A stretch of 47,976 bases of DNA from the NCBI GenBank assembly GCA_002238805.1, contig MPNB01000017.1, positions 1 to 47,976 of the forward strand, given 5' to 3'. The notes under the pieces were generated by a model. That model was given only the letters and a program-made list of their open reading frames with translations. It was not told where the DNA came from and made no database searches. Each line of letters starts with the position of its first letter. The first letter of the stretch is position 1. Positions 17,189 through 27,916 of this stretch are shown here, in pieces. The position numbers and the translations under genes are program-made. This stretch comes from Rhodothermaceae bacterium bin80 (GTDB lineage: Bacteria > Bacteroidota > Rhodothermia > Rhodothermales > Bin80).

Positions 17189-17988
17189 GCGTGCGTAGAC
17201 TTTTTGGTATCTCGCAACCACAAAAGGCTGAGCGCTGCAATCAGCGCAAGAGCTGTAATCCCTCCCCCAACCTGCATGGCTCGCCGAGCCGCTAGTACGT
17301 ATGAATTGGATGTGGGATCAAACTGAAAACAATAAAGAAAGGCCCGGTCCAATAGATTACCAACTGTTCCGTTCGAAGCCTCGACAATGGCTGCACGCAG
17401 ATCACGCCCTCTGGGGGCAAGATCGGGTAGGTAACGGGTAATGACACCCTCCTCGCTAAGCACGATAACAGCGGCGGGGTGCGCGTATTCGCCCTGATCT
17501 TCAACCCATTTGAACATGAAGCCCGTTGCTTCGGTCAGCGCAGCAATAGATGATTCACTACCGGTCAGAAATTTCCATTCGGCATCTTCGTGATCGATTC
17601 GCCGCAGGTATCGGGCGCGCTGTTCGGCTGCACGCTCCGGGGTGTCTTGTGGACTAAAAGAAACGGTCACCATCTCATATGCATCACCCGGCGCCCATGG
17701 TACATCCTCCAGGCTCCGAGTAACACCATCCAGGAGTGCACTGCATAACATGGGACAGGTATGATAGACGAAAGTCAGCACTACTGGACGCCCTCGATTA
17801 AAATAATCGCTCAGATAGACCGCTTCACCCGTAGAGTTTATGAACACGAGATCAAGCGGGATCTGGTCTCCCAGCCGAGGAGCAAGTCCAACGCCTTCAT
17901 AAGCGATACTGGCCTGCTCGGTCAGTTGTGCATAGGTTGGTATCGCGCAAGCGCAAAGAGCGAATATGGCAACGTATCCTTTGAGCAT
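17185..17988 (-). CDS. sco: SCO1/SenC copper chaperone for CuA assembly
   Basis: 267 residues: N-terminal signal peptide (cleavage after about residue 20, TYA-QLT), a thioredoxin-like SCO domain and a C-terminal membrane helix (about 242-262). The copper-binding motif CPMLC (CxxxC) is near residue 78 and the third ligand is probably the His of EYAHPAAV near residue 165. SCO proteins load copper into the CuA site of subunit II, whose gene follows with a 4 bp ATGA overlap. Unlike many SCO proteins it has a C-terminal rather than only an N-terminal membrane anchor. A 109 bp gap separates it from the next gene upstream. Confidence 0.94.
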   Translation of the reverse strand: MLKGYVAIFALCACAIPTYAQLTEQASIAYEGVGLAPRLGDQIPLDLVFINSTGEAVYLSDYFNRGRPVVLTFVYHTCPMLCSALLDGVTRSLEDVPWAPGDAYEMVTVSFSPQDTPERAAEQRARYLRRIDHEDAEWKFLTGSESSIAALTEATGFMFKWVEDQGEYAHPAAVIVLSEEGVITRYLPDLAPRGRDLRAAIVEASNGTVGNLLDRAFLYCFQFDPTSNSYVLAARRAMQVGGGITALALIAALSLLWLRDTKKSTHA

Positions 17989-18097
17989 TCAAGTCTGCAT
18001 CTGGGATTATCTAACGGAATCAGGCATTCTTTTCTTCGCTGATCTCTTCATAATAAGAGAGGTCCCATGATGGCATGACTTGTCCTACACCGATTGG

Positions 18098-18463
18098 TTA
18101 CTCACGTATATGATTCCCTTGCATTTCCTCGGAAATACGTACATCTGCCGGAAACTCTTCCGAAAGTTTTAGAATGGCTTGTTCCACTGGAATCCGGACA
18201 GCTCCGCTTGCCAGTATCTCATACCGGTTAAGTTGTTGTTGACCTGCGATCTGCAATCGTTCCAAGTCAGGATACGATGCTTCGGCGGCCATCCTTCTGC
18301 CGGTTCGATCAGCCTCACTCTTCCACCAATAGGATCCCCCCCAAACCAGTCCACCCAATAGAATTATGAAAACCAGCATGAAGGACAAAATTGAGATTGC
18401 GTCTACCGATTCAAGCTCAACCGAGGGTAGATCCGGAGCCCCAGTCTCAGATCCAATAGTCAT
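18098..18463 (-). CDS. Small single-helix membrane protein of the ACIII-caa3 cluster
   Basis: 121 residues from the ATG at 18463, 10 bp after actF; the longer open frame to 18703 overlaps actF and is rejected. One membrane helix at about residues 24-46 (ILSFMLVFIILLGGLVWGG) and a soluble C-terminal part with YEILASGAVRIPVEQAILKLSEE. The VRIP(V/I)..A segment recurs in small proteins coded beside ACIII and caa3 genes elsewhere, so it is probably an accessory or assembly subunit. No cofactor motif is present. Function not established. Confidence 0.75.
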   Translation of the reverse strand: MTIGSETGAPDLPSVELESVDAISILSFMLVFIILLGGLVWGGSYWWKSEADRTGRRMAAEASYPDLERLQIAGQQQLNRYEILASGAVRIPVEQAILKLSEEFPADVRISEEMQGNHIRE

Positions 18464-18473
18464 AGCTTTACTA

Positions 18474-19745
18474 TTATACGTTCTCGAAGCGCAGTGACTT
18501 GTCGAGTTGGGGATCGCCTTCACAAACGATTGCATGTCGGCTGAGCCTCCACAGGAAGACCGCAACGAACACGCAGGTGAGACCAATCCAGCAACTAATA
18601 TCCAGCCAGTGAAACTGTGCGTGGTCAACGTGCAATACCGGCATGGCCTGCCAGTGAATATCAAACCATTGCATGGCAAGAAGCCATACAGCCATAACGG
18701 CAAGGGGAATCGAGTAACGCTTGATTGCCCGGGGCAGGAGAATCAGGAATGGGAGGATAAAGTGTCCGAACAGCAGTATGCCACTGTGCGTCTCCCAACC
18801 GTGTTCCAAACGATGCTTAAACCAGGCAGTCTCCTCTGGAATTCCACCATACCAATAAAGCATGTACTGACTGAATGCGATATAAGCCCAAAAGACCACG
18901 AACCCAAACATGAGTTTGCCCAAGTCATGATAATGCTCAGCCGTTACCACTCCACGCAGCATACCTGCCCGTTGCAGTCCGGCAACACAAAGTGCAGTGA
19001 AGCAAAATGCGGACAAAAACGCACCTGCAAAAAAGTAGACCCCAAATATGGTTGAGAACCAGTGTGGGTCCAGCGTCATAAGTAGGTCAAACCCTGCAAA
19101 AGCAGTCGTTAGTGCGCATACTGGCAATCCCCAGGCACTCAAATGGCGCAGTCTGGCCGAAATATCGGCATCGCCAGTTACATCCTGGAGAAGGGATAAT
19201 CTCCACAGACGTGAAGAAATGAATGTCCATGCCAGGAAATAGAACCCAATCCGAATCAGAAAAAACGGGATGTTGAGGTAGGCAACCTTACCGGCAAGAA
19301 TCTCGTCGTAGTAGTTGCTGGTCGGATCGTCCAAACCTTCGGCTGTCCAGTGATGGTACGGTCCGTGAGCATCAAACAGGCTCACGAGGATCGGAATGAA
19401 CAATATGATCAGAAGAGGGAAGGAAACAGCCACAGCTTCTGGAATTCGCCTAAGGGCAACAATCCATTCCGCACGGACAAGGTGCTTGATCAACACAATA
19501 AACATGCACCCCAGCGCGAGTGAAAGGCAGAAGGTCCAACCGATCAGGTAGGAAAAATAAAATTGCTCCAGGAACATCTCACTCATCCCGACAACAATAC
19601 TCACTACAACAGCTGCCACGCCGATCAATCCCGGAATGATATAGCTACGACTTCCACCAGTAAATGGATACCTGTCACTCTTGGTGGGGGCCAAGGGATC
19701 AACAAGCTTCATCAAGAGCGAGCTGCCTCGCAGCGAGTCACGCAT
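18474..19745 (-). CDS. actF: Alternative complex III subunit ActF
   Basis: 423 residues with about ten predicted membrane helices, related to the NrfD/PsrC-type subunit ActC but shorter and more divergent. In ACIII, ActF is a quinol-side membrane subunit thought to form a proton half-channel. Typical text includes YLIGWTFCLSLALGCM and LFGHFILPFLILLPRAIKR. Two starts are possible: ATG at 19745 (used here, 12 bp after actE) and ATG at 19712 (MKLVDPLAPT), which gives an N-terminus closer to relatives. Position after actE supports the assignment. Confidence 0.9.
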   Translation of the reverse strand: MRDSLRGSSLLMKLVDPLAPTKSDRYPFTGGSRSYIIPGLIGVAAVVVSIVVGMSEMFLEQFYFSYLIGWTFCLSLALGCMFIVLIKHLVRAEWIVALRRIPEAVAVSFPLLIILFIPILVSLFDAHGPYHHWTAEGLDDPTSNYYDEILAGKVAYLNIPFFLIRIGFYFLAWTFISSRLWRLSLLQDVTGDADISARLRHLSAWGLPVCALTTAFAGFDLLMTLDPHWFSTIFGVYFFAGAFLSAFCFTALCVAGLQRAGMLRGVVTAEHYHDLGKLMFGFVVFWAYIAFSQYMLYWYGGIPEETAWFKHRLEHGWETHSGILLFGHFILPFLILLPRAIKRYSIPLAVMAVWLLAMQWFDIHWQAMPVLHVDHAQFHWLDISCWIGLTCVFVAVFLWRLSRHAIVCEGDPQLDKSLRFENV

Positions 19746-19757
19746 AGATCCAGTAGG

Positions 19758-20366
19758 TCAAGGCGTATTCTGAAGGTTTGTTTGCTCGTCAGCCGGGACA
19801 TCCTCGGCAGTAGCATTCTGACTGCGCTGTAGTGCGCGTACGTAGGCTACAATAGCCCAGCGATCAGCAACAGGTATTTGCTGTGCATAACCCGGCATGG
19901 TTCGAACACCCCTCGCAATAACTTCGTAGAGATAACCATCCTCAATTGTGCGTAAACGGTCATCATGGTAACCGATGGGCGCGAATCCATATCCACCTGA
20001 CATCACGATGCCTTGTCCATCCCCGGCAATGCCGTGACAAACGGCACAGTAAATGTCATACCGCTCGCGGCCGCGATTGGCGAACTCGACGGTGTATTCG
20101 ACCGGCATTACCTGTACATAGCTGCCGTCCGCATTGCGACCCGTGTGAAACTGTGCATCCTCACGAAGCATTCCACGAGCCACCGTGCCCAGTACAGGAG
20201 GACGCATCGCGCGGCCATCGGCGAAGAACGGATTTGCCTCCTGCGCTTCAAACCGCTCCATCGCATCCATATTCGGATTGATGTGGATGGGCGGATCCTC
20301 TTTTAGAGCGCCTCGACAACCGCCGAGCACCACCGTAATACCAAGTAAGAAAAATATTTTCCTCAT
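19758..20366 (-). CDS. actE: Alternative complex III subunit ActE, mono-heme cytochrome c lipoprotein
   Basis: 202 residues. The ATG at 20366 is preferred because it follows the actD stop by 1 bp and starts a lipoprotein signal (MRKIFFLLGITVVLGGC); the longer frame to 20402 overlaps actD. One heme c site, CAVCH, is near residue 109, with a likely axial Met in GVRTMPGYAQ near 155. In ACIII this lipid-anchored cytochrome collects electrons from the ActA hemes and hands them to the oxidase. It is in the usual place between actD and actF. Confidence 0.95.
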   Translation of the reverse strand: MRKIFFLLGITVVLGGCRGALKEDPPIHINPNMDAMERFEAQEANPFFADGRAMRPPVLGTVARGMLREDAQFHTGRNADGSYVQVMPVEYTVEFANRGRERYDIYCAVCHGIAGDGQGIVMSGGYGFAPIGYHDDRLRTIEDGYLYEVIARGVRTMPGYAQQIPVADRWAIVAYVRALQRSQNATAEDVPADEQTNLQNTP

Positions 20367-20367
20367 A

Positions 20368-20982
20368 CTAGGCCGTGTGCAGTTCTGAATATCCGTGATC
20401 ATGAACTACTTCAACCCCCTTTGCGCCTGCCTCCCGCAGCATTGATTCTGTTTCCTCCAGATCAAAGTTTTTATCGCTCGCTGCAATATGCAGGAAGAAC
20501 GCATCATCCGATGCCCGGGTGAACGCACGGGAGTAGAAAAGCGGGTTATATGGCCGGGGCAGACCGTTCAAAAGAAACATGCCGCCCACGGCAAAGAGTG
20601 CAGAAAACAGTACAGTAAGCTCGAACATAATGGGGATAGATGGCTCAATCGCAAAGAAAGGCTTACCACTGATATTGATTGGGTAGTCCACTGCTGAGGT
20701 CCACCATTGAAGCCATGTTGCAAGTCCCAACCCGCATATCCCCCCGATCAGTGTAATGTACCCCACCTTGGACTGTCCAAGGCCCATTGCACGATCCATC
20801 CCGTGGATGGGGAAAGGCGTGTGCGTATCAAAGTGGCGATAGCCTGCCGAATGCACCTTGCGCGCTGCATCAATGAGCACGCCAGGATTGGGATACTCGG
20901 CCAGTAAACCATAAACGCCATCCGGCCTACTCTCGTAGACTCCCATGGTCGCCTTAATTTGCTGGATAATCTTCTTTAACAT
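20368..20982 (-). CDS. actD: Alternative complex III subunit ActD (DUF3341)
   Basis: 204 residues. N-terminal soluble part with GVYGLLAEYPNPGVLIDAARKV, then two membrane helices forming a hairpin (about 78-98 and 122-145) and a C-terminal soluble tail. This is the DUF3341 architecture of ActD. The subunit lacks cofactors and structurally braces the membrane arm. The ATG at 20982 is used; a second Met at residue 13 (MGVYESRPDGV) is also possible. It begins 12 bp after actC. Confidence 0.94.
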   Translation of the reverse strand: MLKKIIQQIKATMGVYESRPDGVYGLLAEYPNPGVLIDAARKVHSAGYRHFDTHTPFPIHGMDRAMGLGQSKVGYITLIGGICGLGLATWLQWWTSAVDYPINISGKPFFAIEPSIPIMFELTVLFSALFAVGGMFLLNGLPRPYNPLFYSRAFTRASDDAFFLHIAASDKNFDLEETESMLREAGAKGVEVVHDHGYSELHTA

Positions 20983-20994
20983 CGTGATCTCAGC

Positions 20995-22407
20995 TTAATG
21001 CTCCTCTCCTTCGGAGTCATGCTTGTGATAATAATGCGGATCACTTTCCGGGAGCACCATTTTTACTTCTGCTATAGCTACCATAGGCAAATAGCGAAGG
21101 AAAATGAGGAACAATGTCATGAATAAACCAAACGATCCGGCAAAGGTCAGCACATCTACGATCGTCGGATTGAAATAATCCCAGCTACTCGGCAGGAAGT
21201 CCCGGTGCAAACTGATGACTGTGATAACAAACCGCTCGAACCACATGCCAATGTTAACAATGATCGAGGTTATAAAAAGGAACGGAATGCTCCGCCGGAG
21301 TCGCTTGATCCAGAAGAACTGCGGGAAAAGCAGATTACAGGACATCATCGTCCAGTAAGCCCAAGCGTACGGGCCCGTCGCACGGTTCAGGAATGCATAC
21401 TGCTCATACTCAACCTGCGAATACCAGGCAATAAAGAACTCGGTGATGTATGCAAAGCCCACCATCGATCCTGTAAGCAAAATGATAATGGCCATCTTTT
21501 CCAGGTGATCCATCGTGATGATGTTCTGGATCCCGTAGATCTTTCTGGCAAGAATCATCAGGGTCATCACCATAGCAAACCCCGAGAAAATTGCACCAGC
21601 AACGAAGTAGGGCGGGAATATGGTCGTATGCCAGCCGGGTATGATGCTGACAGCGAAGTCGAAGGACACCACAGAATGCACACTCAGGACCAACGGGGTC
21701 GCAAGCGCAGCCAGGAGCAGATAGGTTTTTTCGTAGTTGCGCCAATGGCGGTTGGCGCCCGTCCAACCCAAGGCAAAGAAGCCTGTAACACGACGGCGCA
21801 GCGCGTTGCGCGCTCTGTCGCGCAGAGTAGCCAGATCAGGGACCAGACCGACGTACCAGAATACGAGTGATACGATGAAATAAACACTGACCGCAAACAC
21901 GTCCCAAAGCAGAGGGCTCTTGAACTGCGGCCACATTTCCATTTGATTTGGGATCGGCAGCGTCCAGTAGATCACCCAAATCCGACCTACGTGAATCGTA
22001 GGAAAGAGCAACGCACATATGACGGCAAAGAGCGTCATGGCTTCCGCGCTTCGGTTAATCGCCGTGCGCCACCGCTGTCGGAAGAGAAACAGGATCGCGG
22101 AAATCAGCGTCCCCGCATGCCCGATACCAACCCAGAACACAAAGTTTACGATTGGCCAGCCCCAGCCCACCGGGTTGTTGTTGCCCCAGACACCTATCCC
22201 ATTCCATACCAGGTAGGCGATCATGATGAGCAGAACACAAAGTAGCGTCGAGGACACGGCAATTGCCATGTACCACGCGGAAGGCGGACGTTTTTCCGTG
22301 TGGTAGGACACTAACTGGGTTATATCATGGAAACCCAGATTCCCCGTTACCAGTGGGGGATCTGCCCCTGCGGGCAGTGTTACAGTCTTATTAGTAGATG
22401 AAGCCAC
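20995..22407 (-). CDS. actC: Alternative complex III subunit ActC, NrfD-like quinol-binding membrane protein
   Basis: 470 residues, ten predicted membrane helices, NrfD/PsrC family. Conserved text includes [25 protein letters not shown] near residue 85, [21 protein letters not shown] near 260 and [20 protein letters not shown] near 325. ActC is the main quinol-oxidising membrane subunit of ACIII and docks on the iron-sulfur part of ActB. It begins 32 bp after actB. The C-terminus is rich in His, Asp and Glu ([15 protein letters not shown]), as often in this subunit. Confidence 0.96.
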   Translation of the reverse strand: MASSTNKTVTLPAGADPPLVTGNLGFHDITQLVSYHTEKRPPSAWYMAIAVSSTLLCVLLIMIAYLVWNGIGVWGNNNPVGWGWPIVNFVFWVGIGHAGTLISAILFLFRQRWRTAINRSAEAMTLFAVICALLFPTIHVGRIWVIYWTLPIPNQMEMWPQFKSPLLWDVFAVSVYFIVSLVFWYVGLVPDLATLRDRARNALRRRVTGFFALGWTGANRHWRNYEKTYLLLAALATPLVLSVHSVVSFDFAVSIIPGWHTTIFPPYFVAGAIFSGFAMVMTLMILARKIYGIQNIITMDHLEKMAIIILLTGSMVGFAYITEFFIAWYSQVEYEQYAFLNRATGPYAWAYWTMMSCNLLFPQFFWIKRLRRSIPFLFITSIIVNIGMWFERFVITVISLHRDFLPSSWDYFNPTIVDVLTFAGSFGLFMTLFLIFLRYLPMVAIAEVKMVLPESDPHYYHKHDSEGEEH

Positions 22408-22439
22408 TTCACAATAGGATGGTTTCTCTTCGCTTAGGC

Positions 22440-25400
22440 CTATCCTGCCGACCCCAAGGCATTGTTCGGGTTATGTACGCGTGCCAAATATGATACTCTT
22501 GGCTTAATATTCAACTCAGCCAGCAACTTATAGCTACGTGCATTGCTCATCGCCTGGCTGACCTGGCTTTGGTCATCATTAAGGTCACCAAACGTAATGG
22601 CCTCAGCCGGACAAGCCTGCTGACAGGCTGATGAGACTTCGTCGCGTTGCAATGCGCGTTTTTCCAGACCGGCCCGTTTCTGTGCACCACGAATCCGCTG
22701 GATACAGAATGAGCACTTTTCCATTACTCCCCTGAACCGAATGGATACATTTGGATTCTGCGCCATCTGTACAGTCCCGGGAATCGTCTTCGACCAGTTG
22801 TAAAAATTATACCGGCGAACCTTGTAGGGGCAGTTATTGGCACAGTAGCGCGTACCGATACACCGGTTATAGATCATCTGATTCGTGCCATCAGGTGAGT
22901 GCACGGTGGCTGCAACCGGGCACACGGACTCACAGGGTGCATTTTCGCAATGCTGGCAGGGCATTGGCTGCACTGCTATCTTCGGATCCGCGTCCAGTTC
23001 TTCCCCACCCTCGGTCACGAAGTACCGATCCACACGCAACCAGTGCAACTCACGCCCATTGCCGACCTCTTTTTTGCCAACGACCTGGATATTGTTTTCT
23101 GCCTGACAGGCTATGATACAGGCATTACAACCGGTACAGGAGTTCAGGTCAATGACCATACCCCACTGGTTCTGCCAGTAATCACTGTCTCGGAAAGCCG
23201 AAGCTTTGGACGGATGACTATCCTTCCAGAGCTCAGGATAGTCCTGAAAGTCAGTTTTAACATCTGATCCCGGGGTGGGTACCTCACCTTGAAGAGCAAA
23301 TGCAGGATCCTCTCTGTATTCATCCAGCGTAGCCATACGTACGATAGGACGAGCCTCAGTGTCCAGAATACCGTGATCCTGTGTCGTAACAATGGTCCAT
23401 TTACGGCCGGTTTTAGTCAACTCAACCCCGGAGATCACCGGGCGTGCAAGTAGGTCCCTGAGCAAAGAAACATTGGTCCCAACGCCGGTTGCCAAGGTAC
23501 CTCGCGCGTACACATCAGTTTCGTCGTCCTTGTCCCAGAATGGCGTATCCCGTTCGGAACGCGTCGTAGAGATGTTACGTCCATAGCCCAATGTCACGCT
23601 TACTGTATCGTCGGCATGTCCGGGCAGGATCCAAACGGGCAGTTCGATCACCTGATCGTTGGCAGCAAGAGTCACCACATCCGAGTAGTAACGTCCTTTG
23701 GAGTACTCACAGCTAAGCTCTAAATCTTCTGCTGTCTTCGGGCTTACGACCAACACATTATCCCAGACAATCTTTGTGACCGGGTCAGGAAGCTCCTGAC
23801 ACCAAGCATTATTGGCGAAGCTGCCATCTAAAACCGTAGGATCCAGCCTGAGCACGAGCTCAAGACCTGTGCCCGGCCCCTGAAGTTGTCCGCCGAAGGA
23901 AGGCACGGGAGCTACGGAGGGATAACTGGTGCCCTCTAGATAACCGTCATGCAGTACACGGCGCCAGTCGGTTTCAAAATCTTCACCGGGCAGTACTGGC
24001 ATCCACGTCTCACGAACCAGATCGTATCCTCGCTGGAACTGCCCACTGCCAAGTAAAGCAAGAATCTCTATTTCGCTCCGTGCCTCCTCGTACAGTGGTG
24101 CAATGAGCGGTTGAACCGCGGTCAGCGTTCCGTCTTGGGAGCGACCATCACCCCAGGACTCCAGATAATGGGCCGATGGGATATGCCACGTGCTTTCTCT
24201 GGCGGTTTCATCAACGTGCAGGCCTACATGTATGGTATCACTTACGCGTTCCAGTGCTCCCTGAAAGTCAAGTGCATGTGGTGCATCGTAAACGGGATTA
24301 ACACCAAGCATGAGCAGAACATCGACGCGTCCGGCACGCATTTCTTCCACTAGTGCTGGAAGAGATTGCGATTGCGCCACCTGCACTGGTGTTCCAGTGT
24401 CCAATAATGTGACCGTAGTTCCGACAACGCCCAGCGCATAGTTCATGAGTGCACAGAGTGCGTGCACTTCGGCAGGCTGCGATTCGCCCGCAACTACGAT
24501 GCAATTCCCGTTTGTCCTTTGAAGATCCCTGGCAATAGCTGATGCAAAAGAATCCGGAGTTGCTCCGGTATATACTCCCAATGCCGTGGCAAGCTGGCTT
24601 GCTAATTGAGATACGGCATCCGAGCGCATACGCCTACGGTGATCCGCCATAATGCCTGTGACGGTGTATGTGCTTTCTGCGACGTACAATCGACTCATCC
24701 GGTCCTGTGCACCGTTGAGCTTACGTCCCCGGGCAAAGGAGTACGTATCCAGGCCGCCATTCTTTGCATGAGGCCCCAGGAAATCGGCATCCAGACTGAC
24801 AATCACATCTGCATTCTCAAAATCATACGCTGCTTGCAGTGCCTGGCCATAAGCCATTTGAAGCCCCATGGACTCCGCATCATCACCTTCGGAGCGATAA
24901 TCAACCCACAGTGCGCCAGGAAACTGATTCTCAAGTTGTGTACGCAGTCGTGCACGCGTCGGAGAGTTATCGGGTGCTGCAAGAACAGCCACTCGACGGA
25001 TCCCCGTCTGGAGTCGTTGGCACAGAGAAAGGAAGTCCTCCCAGTTTGCCGGAGTGCCAGTACGCAGTGTGCTCTTTGAGCGGTCCGGATCATAGAGCTG
25101 AAGCAGGGAAGCCTGCTCAAATACTCCTGACGCACCCGACGCGTTTGGATGCTGGCCATTCCCTTCAACCTTCACCGGGCGACCGTCATAGCTTTTTACC
25201 ACCAGTGGCCGTGCTGTCCCTCGAAAATTCATTGCCGTGGCATACTGCAGTGGTATACCTGGTATCGTCTCTTCCGGGCGATCCGCGAATGGCATGATAT
25301 GCTCTACCGGGCGGCGGCAGGCTGCTAGACCAGCCATAGCCATTGAAGCTCCCAATAATTGCATAAACTGGCGGCGGTTGCTACCAGAGGGGGCATCACT

Positions 25401-25529
25401 TGCGCCAGGGAAAAATTCTTCAGAGGCAGTTTCTATCAATTGTGGATCCTGCTCAAGGTGTGGCAGACTGCGCCACACCTTCACGCCCGAATCTGAGGGG
25501 TTTCCGTCAACAATCGGAAGGGATATCAT
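22440..25529 (-). CDS. actB: Alternative complex III subunit ActB, fused molybdopterin-like and iron-sulfur protein
   Basis: 1,029 residues. A twin-arginine signal ([19 protein letters not shown]) lies unusually late at about residues 49-70, followed by a possible lipobox LAAC. Residues ~90-770 form the molybdopterin-oxidoreductase-like domain, which in characterised ACIII holds no cofactor. Residues ~795-975 are a ferredoxin-type domain with four cysteine groups: [37 protein letters not shown] and CSFCIQR...CQQACP, consistent with three [4Fe-4S] and one [3Fe-4S] cluster. Electrons may pass from quinol toward ActA. The two halves are separate genes in complexes such as PsrAB; the fusion is normal for ACIII. 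It begins 12 bp after actA. Confidence 0.96.
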   Translation of the reverse strand: MISLPIVDGNPSDSGVKVWRSLPHLEQDPQLIETASEEFFPGASDAPSGSNRRQFMQLLGASMAMAGLAACRRPVEHIMPFADRPEETIPGIPLQYATAMNFRGTARPLVVKSYDGRPVKVEGNGQHPNASGASGVFEQASLLQLYDPDRSKSTLRTGTPANWEDFLSLCQRLQTGIRRVAVLAAPDNSPTRARLRTQLENQFPGALWVDYRSEGDDAESMGLQMAYGQALQAAYDFENADVIVSLDADFLGPHAKNGGLDTYSFARGRKLNGAQDRMSRLYVAESTYTVTGIMADHRRRMRSDAVSQLASQLATALGVYTGATPDSFASAIARDLQRTNGNCIVVAGESQPAEVHALCALMNYALGVVGTTVTLLDTGTPVQVAQSQSLPALVEEMRAGRVDVLLMLGVNPVYDAPHALDFQGALERVSDTIHVGLHVDETARESTWHIPSAHYLESWGDGRSQDGTLTAVQPLIAPLYEEARSEIEILALLGSGQFQRGYDLVRETWMPVLPGEDFETDWRRVLHDGYLEGTSYPSVAPVPSFGGQLQGPGTGLELVLRLDPTVLDGSFANNAWCQELPDPVTKIVWDNVLVVSPKTAEDLELSCEYSKGRYYSDVVTLAANDQVIELPVWILPGHADDTVSVTLGYGRNISTTRSERDTPFWDKDDETDVYARGTLATGVGTNVSLLRDLLARPVISGVELTKTGRKWTIVTTQDHGILDTEARPIVRMATLDEYREDPAFALQGEVPTPGSDVKTDFQDYPELWKDSHPSKASAFRDSDYWQNQWGMVIDLNSCTGCNACIIACQAENNIQVVGKKEVGNGRELHWLRVDRYFVTEGGEELDADPKIAVQPMPCQHCENAPCESVCPVAATVHSPDGTNQMIYNRCIGTRYCANNCPYKVRRYNFYNWSKTIPGTVQMAQNPNVSIRFRGVMEKCSFCIQRIRGAQKRAGLEKRALQRDEVSSACQQACPAEAITFGDLNDDQSQVSQAMSNARSYKLLAELNIKPRVSYLARVHNPNNALGSAG

Positions 25530-25541
25530 TGGCTTCTCGGA

Positions 25542-26189
25542 CTAATAGTGGCAAGCGCTGCAGTTCGTTGGCGGACGAATTCCTTCCTGCCTAATCCGGC
25601 TTAAGTTTTCCTCCAAAAAGCCCCCGCTATGCATATAGCCCATGGTTGTTATCTCTTCATTTGGCCGCAAGTATTTTTCCGGCTCTCTGTGACATTCGAG
25701 GCACCACCCCATGGATAATGGTTCAGTCAGCCGCACGACGTCCATTTGGTCAACTCTGCCGTGGCAGGTTTCGCAACCGACACCATTATTAACATGTACG
25801 GCATGGCTAAACTGAGCATAATCTGGCAATTGATGAACTTTAACCCACGGAATTGAAGACCCATCTGACCAGCTTGCACGCACCGGCATAAGGGCGAGGC
25901 TTTGGGGTTTTACGACTTCATGGCAATTCATGCAGGTCTCGGTTGCCGGAATATTTGATACATCCGCAACCTCCACAAAGCTATGGCAATATCGACAATC
26001 TAACCCCAACTGGTCTACATGTACGCGATGGCTGTAGGCCACCGGCTGCTCGGGGGCATATCCGACATCGGTGTATTCCGGCGAGAAATAATACCAAACC
26101 AAAAAGATTAATACAACGCTCCCTGCGAGCAGCGCCCCCACAGATAGGTGGGGAAGTGCGTTTGACTCTCTGGGAAAGATTTGAGGCAT
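25542..26189 (-). CDS. actA: Alternative complex III subunit ActA, pentaheme cytochrome c
   Basis: 215 residues. One N-terminal membrane helix (about 16-35) anchors a periplasmic domain with five CxxCH heme sites: CRYCH, CMNCH, CETCH, CLECH and CSACH (the last at the very C-terminus, followed by Tyr). ActA carries five c-type hemes in the ACIII complex and conducts electrons between ActB/ActC and ActE. It is the first gene of the act-cox operon. The upstream gap of 118 bp is the likely promoter region. Confidence 0.95.
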   Translation of the reverse strand: MPQIFPRESNALPHLSVGALLAGSVVLIFLVWYYFSPEYTDVGYAPEQPVAYSHRVHVDQLGLDCRYCHSFVEVADVSNIPATETCMNCHEVVKPQSLALMPVRASWSDGSSIPWVKVHQLPDYAQFSHAVHVNNGVGCETCHGRVDQMDVVRLTEPLSMGWCLECHREPEKYLRPNEEITTMGYMHSGGFLEENLSRIRQEGIRPPTNCSACHY

Positions 26190-26285
26190 GGTTGAGTGCA
26201 GTACCTTTTTTGTGCACGCGCCCTAAGTTACGGCATAAGTGTTATATGCACGGCAATTTTCCTATGCATATTTCCCGATCAGGCA

Positions 26286-26293
26286 CAAATTTA
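26286..26293 (-). promoter_or_regulatory. Possible -7 element of the act-cox operon
   Basis: On the minus strand this reads TAAATTTG, an exact match to the TAnnTTTG -7 box of Bacteroidota-type promoters, about 97 bp before the actA start in an AT-rich gap. No good TTTG -33 box was found at the usual distance, so the call is weak. Confidence 0.3.
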
Positions 26294-26307
26294 ATAAATA
26301 TTCAAAA

Positions 26308-27684
26308 TCATGTGAACTGTTGTACGCGCATCATGTGAAAAAAGCGATACGTTAGCATAACCGCGGCAGCCAGTAGACCAACCACCAGTCCCCACCAAAG
26401 TCCCTCTGGCCCCCATTCAAGCCCAAACCCAAACCCTACACCAGTAGGAATGCCAATCAACCAGTATGCTACGAAGCATAACATCATCGGTATAGCTGTA
26501 TCCTTTAATCCCCGTAAAGCTCCTAGTGCAGTGGCTTGCAATCCGTCAAATAACTGGAAAATCGCAGCGACACCCAGAAAACTAACGACCTGTAATGCAG
26601 TTTCGATATTTGCCGGATTACCTGTATCCAGGTAGACGCTTGCCACAGTATTTGGAGCCAACAAAAATAGCAGCGCAGTGCAAGACATAACAAGTAGGGA
26701 CAACGCAATGCCCATATATCCGGAGAGCGCGGCGGCAACCGGATCCTCTCGACCAATGCTTTGACCTACCCGGACCGAAGTTGCGAGGCCAATACCCAAA
26801 GGCATCATGTAAGCAATTGCGGCGCACTGGATCGCTATTTGATGAGCTGCGATCGGTACTGCTCCAAATGTGCCAACCAAAAAAGCAGTCGCACTAAATA
26901 GTGTGACCTCAAGACCTATTGAGCCTCCAATAGGCAGACCAACTCTTAGGAGCTCCCGAAAATAACTGAAGTCCGGATGTCTGAGCCGCCGGAAAATTCC
27001 GTAAGACCGGTACGGTTGCTGACTGAGAACATACACGGTAATGCAGATAAACATGAACCAGTGCACGATACATGTTGCCCAACCTGTTCCGACGAGCCCG
27101 AGGCGTGGAAGTCCGAAGTTGCCATACATCAGGCCATAATTGGCCAGAACATTGAGCAGTATGCCCATTACAATAATTATTGTAATGGGCAGTGGTCGAG
27201 CGATGGCTTCAACAAAATTACGTAAGGCATTGAACCACATGAAGGGGATGAAACCCCACATCACAGCCTGCAAGTAGCCTTCCGCCAGCACCATGGTGGC
27301 TGCATCCTGCTTCATCAAGCCCCAAGGCAAACTTGCATTCCACAGGATCAACAACACGGGTATGGATATTGTTAGCGCTAACCAGAGCGCTTGCCGTACT
27401 GTACGACCGATAGGGTCTCGTTTTCCCGCACCATAAGCCTGGGAAACCATTGGGCCGACCCCCAAGAGTATGCCAATACCGATCAAGGCGAACAGAAAAT
27501 AGGTCGCGTTGCCCAAGGCAACCCCGGCCAGTTCAGCAGAACCCAGCCGGCCAACCATAACCACATCAATAAACCCATTACATATCTGGCCAAGCTGCGT
27601 AGCCACGATTGGGATTGAAAGAAGTGTGAGTTGACGGGCTTCCTTCCAGATTCTATGTTGCTGTTCGTGTTTCACGGCCTCCAA
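26308..27684 (-). CDS. MATE-family multidrug/cation efflux transporter
   Basis: 458 residues, twelve predicted membrane helices in two homologous halves, MatE family (PF01554). Typical text: LSIPIVATQLGQICNGFIDVVMVGRLGSAELAGVALGNA at the start of the first half and GLPIGGSIGLEVTLFSATAFLVGTFG at the start of the second. Such proteins export drugs or metabolites in exchange for Na+ or H+. It is on the same strand as the act operon but a 118 bp gap with an AT-rich region separates them, so it is probably a separate unit. A perfect 30 bp palindrome lies inside the gene at 27162-27191. Confidence 0.93.
   Translation of the reverse strand: MEAVKHEQQHRIWKEARQLTLLSIPIVATQLGQICNGFIDVVMVGRLGSAELAGVALGNATYFLFALIGIGILLGVGPMVSQAYGAGKRDPIGRTVRQALWLALTISIPVLLILWNASLPWGLMKQDAATMVLAEGYLQAVMWGFIPFMWFNALRNFVEAIARPLPITIIIVMGILLNVLANYGLMYGNFGLPRLGLVGTGWATCIVHWFMFICITVYVLSQQPYRSYGIFRRLRHPDFSYFRELLRVGLPIGGSIGLEVTLFSATAFLVGTFGAVPIAAHQIAIQCAAIAYMMPLGIGLATSVRVGQSIGREDPVAAALSGYMGIALSLLVMSCTALLFLLAPNTVASVYLDTGNPANIETALQVVSFLGVAAIFQLFDGLQATALGALRGLKDTAIPMMLCFVAYWLIGIPTGVGFGFGLEWGPEGLWWGLVVGLLAAAVMLTYRFFHMMRVQQFT
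27162..27191. repeat. Perfect 30 bp palindrome inside the MATE gene
   Basis: The left arm TGCCCATTACAATAA is followed directly by its exact reverse complement, with no spacer. It codes for LPITIIIVMGI on the minus strand, at about residues 165-174. The next outer pair (A/G) does not match, so the palindrome ends there. Confidence 0.9.
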
Positions 27685-27916
27685 AGATACACGTTACGGA
27701 GTCTGAATCATGCATATGCTCCAATAGATTTGTCATGGCTCTTATCTCGATTGTAGAGATTCTTGCAAAACTACCCCCAGGAAATGGTTTTGCGTGATCT
27801 GGAGAAGTGCATCCTAAGCGGGGCGGTGGCATAGATGGAGGGAGGAATTCTGGTTTTGGGTACTAAGAACCATTATTTTTAAGTTTCCGCAATCTCGGCA
27901 ACAGTACGATTAATTC

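Noticed and set aside
18464..18703. N-terminal extension of the small membrane protein upstream of 18463
   Set aside because: It overlaps the end of actF by 230 bp and lacks relatives' start; the ATG at 18463 fits the 10 bp gap.
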